DNA of 28,080 nucleotides from Bacteroidia bacterium (GCA_025999315.1 BNXD01000019.1:1-28080), one strand, 5' to 3'. Shown: positions 1 through 8,260, counted from the first letter of the stretch. A program made the numbers and translations. The notes: generated from the letters alone by a model not told the origin.

Positions 1-116
1 GTCGAGGGTCATCGCGATCTGCACCCCGTCGATGGTGGCGTTCATGCCGCCGTCGGCCTCTATGCGAGCTATATCCTCCTGACCGAGAGCGCCTACGAGC
101 GTCGAGATCTGCTTCA
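1..116 (-). repeat. Inverted repeat arm 1 (ileS C-terminal region)
   Basis: Bases 1-116 are the exact reverse complement of 2482-2597. After one mismatch at 117 a few more bases match, then similarity stops. The match reaches the window edge, so the true arm may be longer. It is part of the ileS coding sequence. Confidence 0.95.
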
Positions 117-2481
117 TCTGCTTGCCATAGCGCGGGCCGAGGGTTTTGAAGTTGGGTTTGATGCGTTTGGTGATCACCCCGGCGGTCTGCTCGATGAGCT
201 CTATCTGTTTGACGTTGACCTCGTTCATTATCAGCGTGCGCACCGCCTCGATCTGACGGCGCAGCTCGGGGTCGCCCACCGGCATGACGATGCGCGAGAG
301 GGGCTGGCGCACTTTGATGTTGACTTTGCGTCTGAGCGCCAGCACCATCGAGCTGATACGCTGCGCCACTGACATCATCTGTTCGAGCTGCGAGTCGATG
401 AGCGTCTGGTCGGCCTCGGGCCAGGGGGCCAGATGCACCGACCCGTCGCCGTAGCGACCGCTGACGGCGTTCAGGTCACAGAATATCTGTTCGGCGATGA
501 ACGGCGCGAAGGGGGCGGCCAGCTGCGCTACCGTCTCGAGGGCCGAGTAGAGGGTCTGGTAGGCGGAGAGTTTGTCGCGGGTCATCTCGCCGCCCCAGAA
601 GCGTTTGCGCCCCAGACGGACGTACCAGTTGGAGAGGTTTTCGGTGACGAACTCCTGTATCAGACGCGCCGCGGGCGTGGGGTCGTAATCTTCCAGATAG
701 CGCGTAACGTCGCGCACCAGCGAGTTTTGCAGCGAGATGATCCAGCGGTCGAGCTCGGGCCGCTCGGCCACGGGTACCTGCGGCTCGTCGCCCCGAAAGC
801 CGTCGACATTGGCATAGAGGGCCAGAAAACTGTATGTGTTGTAAAGTGTGCCGAAGAATTTGCGGCGCACCTCGTCCACACCTTCGGCGTCGAACTTGAG
901 GTTGTCCCACGGCTGTGAGTTGGAGATCATGTACCACCGCACGGCGTCGGGGCCGAACCGGCCCATCACCTCGAACGGATCGACGCCGTTGCCCAGCCGC
1001 TTGCTCATCTTGTTGCCGTTCTTGTCGAGCACCAGACCGTTGGAGATGATGTTTTTATACGCCACCGAGTCGAAGAGCATCACCGCCAGAGCGTGCAGGG
1101 TGAAGAACCAGCCGCGTGTCTGGTCGACCCCCTCGGCAATGAAGTCGGCGGGGTATATGGTGCGAAACTCGCTGCCGCTCATCTCGAACGGATAGTGCAC
1201 CTGAGCATAGGGCATCGCCCCGCTGTCGAACCACACGTCGATCAGGTCGCTCTCGCGCATCATGGGCTGTCCGCTCGCCGACACCAGCACGATGCGATCG
1301 ACCCACGGGCGGTGCAGGTCAAAACTCGCGTAATTCTCGCCGCTGAAGTCTCCGGGAGTAAAGTCGTCCAGAGGATTCTCCTCCATCAGACCCGCCGCCA
1401 CAGCCTTGTCTATCTCCTCTTTGAGCTCCTCGACCGAACCGATGCAGCGCAGCTCCGAGCGGTCCTCGGTGGCCCACACCGGCAGGGGCGTGCCCCAGAA
1501 CCGTGAGCGGGAGAGGTTCCAGTCCACCAGCCCCTCGAGCCACTTGCCAAAGCGTCCCGTGCCTGTCGAGGCGGGGCGCCAGTCGATGGTGGCGTTGAGC
1601 TCCATCATCCGCTCGCGCAGGGCGGTGGTGCGGATGAACCACGAATCGAGCGGATAGTAGAGCACCGGTTTGTCGGTGCGCCAGCAGTGGGGATAGGAGT
1701 GGACGTGTTTCTCGATCCTGAAAGCTTTGTTCTCGCCCTTGAGCATCACCGCAATATCCACATCGAGCGTCTCGCCCTCGGGGCGCGGCGCAGGGTCGTA
1801 GGCGTTCTTTACGTAGCGGCCCGCCCACTGTGCGTAGAGCTCATTGTCGACGTTGTCCCTCACAAAGGCGGGATCGAGATCGTCGAGGGCGAAGAACTTG
1901 CCCGTGCGGTCGACCATGGGCTGCGTCTTGCCCGCCCTGTCGACCATCATCAGCCCTGCAATGCCCGAGGCGCGCGCCACCCGGTCGTCGTCGGCGCCGA
2001 ACGTAGGGGCGATATGCACGATGCCCGTACCGTCAGAGGTGGTAACGAAGTCGCCCGCGATGACACGGAAAGCATCGCCCGTGGGCTTCACCCACGGGAT
2101 CAGCTGCTCGTAGGTCAGCCCCTCCAGGTCGCGCCCCTTGAATTGGCCGATCACCTCGCCCTGCACCGTTTTGCCGAAATATGCCTCCATGCGCTCCCGG
2201 GCGAGGATCACCGTCTGGGGGGTGTCGGTATAGGGATTATTGCACCTGACAGCCACATAGTCGATCGCCCCGCCCACGGCCAGCGCCGTATTCGAGGGCA
2301 GCGTCCAGGGCGTCGTGGTCCAGGCGAGGATGTAAACATCGCCCGGCATGTCGCCGAAAAGGCTGTCGCTCCGGCTGTTGCGCACGACTTTGAACTGTGC
2401 CGTGCACGTGGTGTCCTTCACGTCGCGATAGCATCCCGGCTGGTTGAGCTCGTGGTTGCTCAGCCCGGTGCCCGCCGCAGG
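1..2481 (-). CDS. ileS: Isoleucyl-tRNA synthetase, central part (5' end missing, runs off the window)
   Basis: Class I aminoacyl-tRNA synthetase that charges tRNA-Ile in the cytoplasm. An open frame of 827 codons runs from about 2481 down to base 1 without a stop. It starts inside the protein (SPAAGTGLSNHELNQPG, near the editing-domain boundary) and contains the editing domain, WVDRIVLVSASGQPMMR, FDSGAMPYAQVHYPF, and the second catalytic signature KMSKR at 997-1011. The family is the long eukaryote/archaea-like IleS usual in Bacteroidota, about 1100 residues. The first roughly 180-200 residues, with the HIGH motif, are absent: upstream of 2481 the sequence turns into an inverted copy of the gene's own 3' part. 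The reading frame simply runs through the junction, so no start codon can be assigned. Identity is very sure; the arrangement is abnormal and is discussed in the findings. Confidence 0.93.
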
Positions 2482-2597
2482 TGAAGCAGATCTCGACGCT
2501 CGTAGGCGCTCTCGGTCAGGAGGATATAGCTCGCATAGAGGCCGACGGCGGCATGAACGCCACCATCGACGGGGTGCAGATCGCGATGACCCTCGAC
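2482..2597 (+). repeat. Inverted repeat arm 2 (ileS C-terminal region)
   Basis: Exact reverse complement of bases 1-116. Its left boundary (2478-2482) is the junction where the minus-strand ileS central part meets the plus-strand C-terminal part. Around the junction the two sources share a short near-identical stretch (CAGGTGAAGCAG against CAGATGAAGCAG), which is microhomology. Confidence 0.95.
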
Positions 2598-2954
2598 GAT
2601 CTGGAGATCACCTCGGAGGATATGCCCGGGTGGCTGGTGACGGGCGAGGGGAGGCTCACGGTGGCCCTCGACATCACTGTTACCGACGAGCTGCGCCGCG
2701 AGGGCTGCGCCCGCGAGATAGTCAACCGCATCCAGAACCTGCGCAAGGATAGCGGGTTGGAGGTTACGGACAAGATCAGGGTGGCGGTGCAGAGCAACGA
2801 CGGCACCGCGGGGGCCGTGGCCGGTTTCGGCGCCTATATCGCCGCGCAGACCCTTGCCGTAGAGGTGGTTGTGGGCCAGCAGCCCGAAGGAGAGTTTGTC
2901 GCCCAAATAGAGATCGACGAACAGCCGCTCTGGCTGGCCATCACCAAAGTGTGA
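2482..2954 (+). CDS. ileS: Isoleucyl-tRNA synthetase, C-terminal part (5' truncated, inverted relative to the central part)
   Basis: This plus-strand frame encodes the last roughly 157 residues of IleS: the anticodon-binding C-terminal region with RREGCAREIVNRIQNLRKDSG, ending in a normal stop at 2954. Its first 39 codons repeat, in inverted orientation, the sequence at the left window edge, where the minus-strand ileS frame reads the same residues. The GTG at 2481 is a junction artefact, not a credible start, because the upstream bases belong to the opposite-strand central part. The next gene is a DksA/TraR-like gene in the same direction, the usual ileS neighbour in Bacteroidota. This side of the junction therefore looks like the native context, and the minus-strand piece looks like the displaced one. 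Confidence 0.9.
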
Positions 2955-3021
2955 ACTGCGGTCTTCGACATTGCTATGACGGACCGAATTTAGAAAAATT
3001 TGTCTGTCGACCGAAATATTT

Positions 3022-3053
3022 TTTGCAATTTAAAAGAATTTGTCATACCTTGG
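3022..3053 (+). promoter_or_regulatory. Bacteroidota-type promoter upstream of the dksA-like gene
   Basis: TTTG at 3022-3025 and TACCTTGG at 3046-3053 (one mismatch to TAnnTTTG) are separated by 20 bases, the spacing expected for the -33/-7 promoter of this phylum. It lies about 75 bases before the ATG at 3128, so the gene can be transcribed independently of ileS. Confidence 0.55.
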
Positions 3054-3127
3054 AAGTTAATTAAGAGGCTGTTTAAATCTTCATGCCGAAGGTTTGGACC
3101 AACTTCATCGAATAAAACATCACGGCC

Positions 3128-3511
3128 ATGGCAGAAAACGAAAAAACACGATATAGCGACGCCGAGCTCGCGGAGTTCAAGGCCGTCATTCTCGACAAGC
3201 TCGAGAAAGCCAAGGCAGACTACAACCTGCTGCGTTCGACCATCACCCACTCCTCGAGCAACGATACCGAGGATACCTCCCCCACATTCAAAGTGTTGGA
3301 AGAGGGAGCCGCCACCCTCTCCAAGGAGGAGAGCGGGCGTCTGGCTCAGCGGCAGCTCAAGTTTATCCAGCACCTCGAGGCCGCCCTGATGCGCATCGAG
3401 AACAAGACCTACGGCATCTGCCGCGAGACGGGCAAGCTCATCCCCAAAGAGAGGCTGATGATCGTGCCCCACGCCACGCTGTGCATCGAGGCCAAAGATC
3501 GCGGCAAATGA
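3128..3511 (+). CDS. TraR/DksA family zinc-finger-like transcription regulator
   Basis: A 127-residue protein with a charged coiled-coil N-terminal half and a C-terminal DksA/TraR zinc-finger-like fold (YGICRETGKLIPKERL, then PHATLCIEAK). Family members bind in the RNA polymerase secondary channel and modulate initiation, often together with ppGpp. Only two of the four zinc-ligand Cys positions are kept: the second Cys of the first pair is Thr and the last is Ala, so zinc binding is doubtful. The start at 3128 fits the family (MAENEKTRYSD) and follows a phylum-type promoter. The gene sits directly after the ileS 3' end, the conserved order in Bacteroidota. The usual next gene, lspA, is not seen. 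Confidence 0.88.
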   Translation: MAENEKTRYSDAELAEFKAVILDKLEKAKADYNLLRSTITHSSSNDTEDTSPTFKVLEEGAATLSKEESGRLAQRQLKFIQHLEAALMRIENKTYGICRETGKLIPKERLMIVPHATLCIEAKDRGK

Positions 3512-4098
3512 CCCTGAGCCCGACAACGCCGGGGGTGAGCCGCATTGTGTGTGGGGGTTTTGAGTGAGGAGGGCTTCGAGAATACGCATTTAACGCCAGA
3601 CAGGGTGATTTTATCACGATCGCTCCGCTTGGCGTTGTTTTATCTTTTGTTCTCTTTTGGAAAAGAGAACCAGAATTATCTTAGGAGCGAAGGCAGAGCC
3701 ATGCTTGCATGAACTTTGCCGAGCTTTCGACAGATGATCAGCGGAGCTAAACTTTTCCGAAGATTCTTTGCCCCGCTTTCTTATAACCGACGCTCGAAGC
3801 GGGAGCAGAGGCTGCTCGCAGACTATGCCCCGCAATCGACGACAAACCGAGCGCAGAGTCGAGCTTGCTCGAAAACTCTGCCGAGGTGCGAAGGAGAAAG
3901 GCGAAGCCAACGAGGAGGAACCGAGCAGCGTTGCGAGGGCCGCAGACCGCTTGCGGGCTACGGCCGAGGTAGCGCGAGGAAGGCAAGCGTCCCTCTGCTT
4001 GCCAACTTAGCGAGCATCTCTTTGCGAGCCAACAAAGCGGGCGCCCCGCGCGCAGCGGGAAAAGCAAACTTAGCGCGCGCAGAGAAAACAGACAAAAA
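3512..4098. other. 587-bp intergenic block with dispersed-repeat sequence, no credible gene
   Basis: Open frames here have no recognisable product and are rich in Arg/Ser/Ala, as expected for noncoding high-GC repeats. A perfect 10-bp hairpin with a 2-base loop lies at 3649-3670. Short self-complementary stretches follow, for example near 3853-3880. The part around 4011-4035 (GCGAGCATCTCTTTGCGAGC) recurs at 19361-19385 and 19620-19644. It leads directly into rnhA; no clear promoter was seen. Confidence 0.6.
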
Positions 4099-4572
4099 AT
4101 GCCTTCGGTAACGATCTATACGGATGGTTCTGCGCTCGGCAATCCCGGGCCGGGGGGGTACGGGGTGGTGCTGCTTGCGCCGCCCAACCACCGCAGGGAG
4201 CTCAGCGGTGGTTTTCGGCTGACGACCAACAACCGCATGGAGCTCATGGCGGTGTGTGTGGCCCTGGAGGCGTTGCGGGTCGACGGGTGTGAGGTAACGG
4301 TTTACTCCGATTCAAAATATGTGGTCGATGCCATAACGCAGGGATGGCTCTTCGGCTGGGAGCGTAAGCGTTTCAAGGACAAGAAGAACCCCGACCTGTG
4401 GATACGTTTTTTGGCGGTGTACCGCAGGCATCGTGTTCGTTTTGTGTGGGTCAAGGGGCACAACGGCACCCCCGGGAACGAACGTTGCGACGCTCTGGCC
4501 GTCGCGGCAGCCCAGGGCGCACAGCTCGCCGAGGACAGCGGCTACGCTCCCTCTTCGGAGTTGTCCGACTGA
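4099..4572 (+). CDS. rnhA: Ribonuclease HI
   Basis: Cytoplasmic endonuclease that cuts the RNA strand of RNA-DNA hybrids (R-loops, primers) with two metal ions. The 157-residue protein has the full set of catalytic acids: Asp9 in YTDGSALGNPGPGG, Glu48 in NNRMELMA, Asp71 in YSDSKYVVDAI and Asp131 in GNERCDALA, with the flexible-loop His121 in VKGHNGTPGN. Length matches the single-domain bacterial type; the basic protrusion (WERKRFKDKKNPDLW) is present. The ATG at 4099 puts the first beta strand immediately after the start, as in the family. It converges with ndk, leaving 75 bases between them. Confidence 0.96.
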   Translation: MPSVTIYTDGSALGNPGPGGYGVVLLAPPNHRRELSGGFRLTTNNRMELMAVCVALEALRVDGCEVTVYSDSKYVVDAITQGWLFGWERKRFKDKKNPDLWIRFLAVYRRHRVRFVWVKGHNGTPGNERCDALAVAAAQGAQLAEDSGYAPSSELSD

Positions 4573-4647
4573 CAGGCAGCCCGAATATTGCAGACTCTGA
4601 TCCGACGATCGATCCGGGGCCGGTCTGTTTGTCTGGCGCAACCCTCG

Positions 4648-5067
4648 TCAAGGAATCATAATCTCCTCTTCCGCAAAGAATTGCCGCCACTCTGCGCAGG
4701 CGTTTTCGGCGCTGTCCGAGGCGTGAATGGCGTTTTGGGTTTTGTCGACCCCGAAAAGGCGACGGATCGTCCCTTCGGCGGCTTTTGGGGGATCGGTGTC
4801 GCCCACCACGCGGCGCAGACGAGCCACCGCATCTTCCCGTTCGAGCACCGCCACGATCACCGGCCCCGAGGTCATGAAGTCGACCAGATCGGCGAAAAAC
4901 GCACGTCCGCGATGCACGGCGTAGAAACGCGAAGCATCGTTGCGACTCAGAAAAATCATTTTAAGGGCCACGATCACAAACTCTTCGGCGATCAGACGAT
5001 CCAGAATCCTGCCCGAAGCCCCCGCGGCGACGGCATTGGGTTTGATGATGGTCAGTGTGCGTTCCAT
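4648..5067 (-). CDS. ndk: Nucleoside diphosphate kinase
   Basis: Transfers the gamma phosphate of NTPs to NDPs through a phospho-histidine, balancing (d)NTP pools in the cytoplasm. The 139-residue protein begins with the diagnostic ERTLTIIKPNAV and contains the nucleotide-binding YAVHRGRAFFADLVDFMTSG and the active-site motif NAIHASDS with catalytic His115. Length is normal. The gene is monocistronic and convergent with rnhA. An AACCCAACG-type motif lies about 45 bases upstream of its ATG (5109-5126 on the complementary strand). Confidence 0.97.
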   Translation of the reverse strand: MERTLTIIKPNAVAAGASGRILDRLIAEEFVIVALKMIFLSRNDASRFYAVHRGRAFFADLVDFMTSGPVIVAVLEREDAVARLRRVVGDTDPPKAAEGTIRRLFGVDKTQNAIHASDSAENACAEWRQFFAEEEIMIP

Positions 5068-5093
5068 GACAGTATGTTTTTTAAGAGTAAATT

Positions 5094-5579
5094 AACGCCG
5101 GTTGGGTATATAAACGTTGGGTTTTATTCATCACAAAATGTTTCGCGCCTTATCTCCGATCGCCACGCGCACAGCGGTCTCAAAAGACTTTTGGCAACGG
5201 ACAGGCTTAAGGTCAAAACAAGAACGCTACCTGTTTTTCGACTCCCCGCCCGCCTCGCCCGGCAGCGGCTAAAAGCCGCTGCCGGGCGGGGGAGTCGGCA
5301 GTTTGGCAGGCAAAACTAATATGAGAAGTATTGTCATCGCGGCTCTGCGAGCCGCGCAAGGTCGCAGCCACATTCTGCGCTTCTTGTGCGCTTCTGAGCG
5401 CTTTTTGGGCGGAGGGCTGCCATCTTACTGTTAGCACGCCCTCGCCTGCGGCATCGGGATCAGCCTTTTCGAGGCATCCCCCCCGCCGTCTTTGGGCCGC
5501 CAAACGCGACCCAAAGATTTTCAAACTCGATATGACACCCCCCCGGCCTTTTAAACACCCAACGGCTAAGCAAGTTAAT
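5094..5579 (-). repeat. MITE-like dispersed intergenic element, copy 1
   Basis: The stretch between ndk and lpxK (5068-5799) holds no credible gene. It is bounded by imperfect inverted ends carrying CGTTGGGTT (5115-5123) and CCCAACGGC (5558-5566). Its outer segments match the element at 24196-24485 in reverse orientation: 5481-5536 corresponds to 24227-24288 (ATATCGAGTTTGAAA, then GCGTTTGGCGGCCC), and the AGCGGTCT ... CTTAAGGTC part around 5165-5215 corresponds to the complement of about 24385-24440. The middle carries a large hairpin and a segment (5434-5469) repeated at 8481-8514. No transposase is present, so non-autonomous spread is inference. Confidence 0.6.
5239..5297. repeat. Large GC-rich hairpin, copy 1
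   Basis: Outer arms CGACTCCCC / GGGGAGTCG enclose a perfect 14-bp core stem (5257-5270 with 5274-5287) around an AAA loop. The same structure recurs at 8678-8730, and both are followed by GGCAGTTT and CAGGCAAAACT. Confidence 0.8.
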
Positions 5580-5739
5580 AAAAATAGTCGACAAACCGCA
5601 CTCGCTGCCCCGATTTTTGTTGCAAAAAACACTCCGCAGCATGGTCATGCGCGAGAGCGGGCGGGCGGCAGAGATTTGCCCGTCGGCAGTGAGCGGTTTG
5701 TGGCATCTCACGGGCCAAAGGCGACATTTATCACTAAAA

Positions 5740-5772
5740 TTTGCTTTTTTCATGTAAAAATCGTTACCTTTG
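5740..5772 (+). promoter_or_regulatory. Bacteroidota-type promoter of lpxK
   Basis: TTTG at 5740-5743 and a perfect TAnnTTTG box (TACCTTTG, 5765-5772) are 21 bases apart, the expected -33/-7 layout. The box ends 27 bases before the lpxK ATG and probably drives lpxK plus the overlapping phosphorylase gene. Confidence 0.75.
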
Positions 5773-5799
5773 AAAAATACCAGTTTCCCGACCGCGTGA

Positions 5800-6867
5800 A
5801 TGCGTAAGCTTCTTCTTGCCCCGTTGGCAGCGCTCTATAGCCTGGCTATACGCTTCAGGCACATGCTTTATGATTGGCACATCATAAAGTCGAAGGAGTA
5901 TGATATTCCCATAATATGCGTGGGCAACATCACCGTGGGAGGGACGGGCAAGACGCCCGTGTGCGAATTTCTGATCGAACACCTGGCCGCGGAGTACAAT
6001 CTGGCCGTCCTTTCGCGCGGCTATCGCCGCCGTACGAGGGGCTACGTTGAGGTGCAGACCAAATCGCCCTGCCGCGATGTGGGCGACGAACCCAAACAGA
6101 TGAAACTCAAGTTTCCCGACGTCGTGGTGTCCGTATGCAAGGATCGCCGCCAGGGGGTAGATCAGATACGCAGAGACCATCCCCAAGTCGATATGATCCT
6201 GCTCGACGACGGGTTTCAGTACCGCCGCCTCAAGGCGCGCGCCAATATCGTGCTGATGGATTACGGCCGCCCCATCTACCAGGATCACCCCCTGCCGCTG
6301 GGGCGTCTGCGCGACACCGTCTCACAGTTGCGTCGGGCCGACATTGTGCTGATCACCAAGTGTCCCGAGAACATCTCTCCGCTGGAGATGCGCATCGTGC
6401 GCAAATCGCTGGCCATGTATCCCTACCAGAGCATCTTCTTCACTTGGCTTTATAACGAACCCCCTATGGCGCTCTTCCACGACACCGTGCCGCTCAGACT
6501 GCCGCGGGGCAACCAGGTGATAGCCATGGCCGGGGTGGCCAATCCCGCTCCGCTGCTCGGCTATCTCCAAAGCCGTTACAATGTGGTCAACAAGTTGATA
6601 TTCGACGACCATCACACCTATGTCATCCGCGATCTGGCGCGCATGAAGGAGGCCATAGCGGGCGAGGCGGCTTCGGTGGCGATCGTTACCACCGAGAAAG
6701 ACGCCGTCAAACTGACCAATCGTCGCCGCATACCCGACATCATAGCCTCGAGGCTCTATTACACCTCGGTTGGTATAAAGTTTGCGGCGGGGCAGGAAAA
6801 AGTGTTTGTCCAAAAACTCAAGCAGTATGTTAGAACTAATGAAAAACACAGCATCGTTCATTTCTGA
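5800..6867 (+). CDS. lpxK: Tetraacyldisaccharide 4'-kinase (lipid A kinase)
   Basis: Inner-membrane-associated kinase of the Raetz pathway that phosphorylates the 4' position of the tetraacyldisaccharide precursor to give lipid IVA. The 355-residue protein has an N-terminal amphipathic/membrane-contact segment (residues 1-30), the unusual Walker A VGNITVGGTGKTP (41-53), LSRGYRRR (71-78), DVGDEP (93-98), the catalytic LLDDGFQYRRL (135-145, Asp136-Asp137) and the late TTEKDAVKL motif. Length is normal. The ATG at 5800 follows a good phylum promoter. Its 3' end overlaps the next gene by 41 bases, implying translational coupling. Its presence implies a Gram-negative LPS-type envelope. Confidence 0.96.
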   Translation: MRKLLLAPLAALYSLAIRFRHMLYDWHIIKSKEYDIPIICVGNITVGGTGKTPVCEFLIEHLAAEYNLAVLSRGYRRRTRGYVEVQTKSPCRDVGDEPKQMKLKFPDVVVSVCKDRRQGVDQIRRDHPQVDMILLDDGFQYRRLKARANIVLMDYGRPIYQDHPLPLGRLRDTVSQLRRADIVLITKCPENISPLEMRIVRKSLAMYPYQSIFFTWLYNEPPMALFHDTVPLRLPRGNQVIAMAGVANPAPLLGYLQSRYNVVNKLIFDDHHTYVIRDLARMKEAIAGEAASVAIVTTEKDAVKLTNRRRIPDIIASRLYYTSVGIKFAAGQEKVFVQKLKQYVRTNEKHSIVHF

Positions 6868-7630
6868 CAGGGTGAACTTTCGTCCCCAGGTGGGCATTAT
6901 CCTCGGCACGGGGCTCGGCTCGCTGGCCGACAGCATCGAGGTGCACAGCGTGCTCAGGTATTCGGACATACCCAACTTTCCCGTCTCGACCGTCGAAGGG
7001 CACAAGGGACAACTGATATTCGGCACGCTGGGCGGCAAACGGGTGGTGGCCATGCAGGGGCGGTTTCACTATTACGAAGGCTATACGCCTCACCAGGTGG
7101 TCTTTCCGGTGAGGGTGATGAAATTTCTGGGCATCGAATACCTCTTCGTCTCCAACGCCAGCGGAGGGGTCAACACCGACTTCAAGACCGGCAACCTGAT
7201 GGTGATAACCGACCATATCAACCTTATTCCCAATCCGCTGATCGGGCCGAACGTGGCCGAACTGGGGCCTCGTTTCCCCGACATGAGCGAGGCCTACGAC
7301 CGCTCGCTCATCGACATGGCGCGGGAGATCGCCGCCCGCGAAGGGATCGCGCTCAGGTATGGCTGCTATGTGGGCGGCACGGGGCCTACCTTCGAGACGC
7401 AGAAGGAGTATGGCTATTTCAAGGCCATCGGCGGCGACGCGGTGGGCATGTCGACCACCCCGGAGGTGATCGCCGCCCGTCATATGGGCATACCGGTCTT
7501 CGGCGTCTCGGTGATCACCAACGTGGGCCTCTCGGGCGAAAAGTCTACCCACGAGGAGGTCCAGGTCGAAGGGGCAAAGGCTGCCGTCAACATGACCAAA
7601 CTCTTCATCGAAATGGTGCGGGCGTTGTGA
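6827..7630 (+). CDS. Purine nucleoside phosphorylase (trimeric, PNP/MTAP family)
   Basis: Cleaves purine (deoxy)ribonucleosides with phosphate to base and (deoxy)ribose-1-phosphate in purine salvage. The chosen start (MLELMKNTASFISDR) gives 267 residues, the usual size; a start at 6782 would add 15 residues deep inside lpxK. Seen motifs: GIILGTGLGSLAD (phosphate-binding loop), TVEGHKGQLIFG, GRFHYYEGYTPHQVVFP, VSNASGGVN, GGTGPTFETQKEY (base/ribose site) and GDAVGMSTTPEVIAARHMG. It overlaps the lpxK 3' end by 41 bases, so the two are probably co-transcribed. Substrate range within purines (guanosine/inosine against adenosine) cannot be settled by eye. Confidence 0.93.
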   Translation: MLELMKNTASFISDRVNFRPQVGIILGTGLGSLADSIEVHSVLRYSDIPNFPVSTVEGHKGQLIFGTLGGKRVVAMQGRFHYYEGYTPHQVVFPVRVMKFLGIEYLFVSNASGGVNTDFKTGNLMVITDHINLIPNPLIGPNVAELGPRFPDMSEAYDRSLIDMAREIAAREGIALRYGCYVGGTGPTFETQKEYGYFKAIGGDAVGMSTTPEVIAARHMGIPVFGVSVITNVGLSGEKSTHEEVQVEGAKAAVNMTKLFIEMVRAL

Positions 7631-7703
7631 GAGGGCCGACGCTGTCGCGGATTTTCAGAAAACCAGTGGCATTGACCTTGACTGATCATAATTCAAAACG
7701 AAT

Positions 7704-8234
7704 ATGTTGAACAAAGTTATCCTTATCGGCAACGTGGGCGCCGACCCCGAGGTGCGCTCGCTGGAGGGCGGGGTGAAAGTGGCCCGCATACGGTTGGCGA
7801 CCACCGAACGATCCTACAACCGCGAGACCAAGGAGGCCAAAGAGTTCACCGAGTGGCACAACGTAACCTTGTGGCGCAACCTGGCCGATGTCGCCGACCG
7901 TTTCGTTCGCAAGGGGAGCCAGATCTATATCGAAGGGGGTATCCGCAGCCGCGAATGGACCGACGATGCCGGCAACAAACGCTACGGCATAGAGATCGTG
8001 GCCAACGAGATGAAACTGCTGGGCCGCCGTCCCGATTCGGCTGGCCAAAGCGGTCAGCAGCAGAGCTATGGTCAGGGGACGCAAGCCCAGCAGACCGCCC
8101 CCGGAGCTCAGGGGGCCGGGCAGTATGCCGCCCAACCGGGTGGGCAGTATGCTCAATCACAGCCCGCCGCCGCTTCAACCCAGCCGTCGGCCGCCGAGAC
8201 CCAACTGGACGACCCGGACGATCTGCCGTTCTGA
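7704..8234 (+). CDS. ssb: Single-stranded DNA-binding protein
   Basis: Coats ssDNA in replication, recombination and repair and recruits partners through its C-terminal tip. The 176-residue protein has an OB fold over residues 1 to about 112 (MLNKVILIGNVGADPEVRSL, EWHNVTLWRNLADVADRFVRKG, YIEGGIRSREW), a flexible Gln/Ala/Gly/Ser-rich linker (about 113-165) and the canonical acidic tip ending DDPDDLPF. The start is the typical MLNKVILIGN. It lies 73 bases after the phosphorylase gene, and a strong hairpin 26 bases after the stop probably ends the transcript. Confidence 0.97.
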   Translation: MLNKVILIGNVGADPEVRSLEGGVKVARIRLATTERSYNRETKEAKEFTEWHNVTLWRNLADVADRFVRKGSQIYIEGGIRSREWTDDAGNKRYGIEIVANEMKLLGRRPDSAGQSGQQQSYGQGTQAQQTAPGAQGAGQYAAQPGGQYAQSQPAAASTQPSAAETQLDDPDDLPF

Positions 8235-8260
8235 ACGCGCGGCATGCGTCCTTGAAAATC

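Noticed and set aside
2460..2906. Minus-strand 148-residue open frame opposite the ileS C-terminal part
   Set aside because: It is the antisense shadow of the recognisable IleS C-terminus and has no known motif.
1..2954. A second, mupirocin-resistance-type ileS gene
   Set aside because: The two pieces are halves of one gene and are identical where they overlap; nothing points to a separate paralogue.
3716..4111. 131-residue plus-strand open frame before rnhA, and overlapping frames on both strands
   Set aside because: Arg/Ala-rich composition, no start context, and similarity to noncoding repeat blocks elsewhere in the window.
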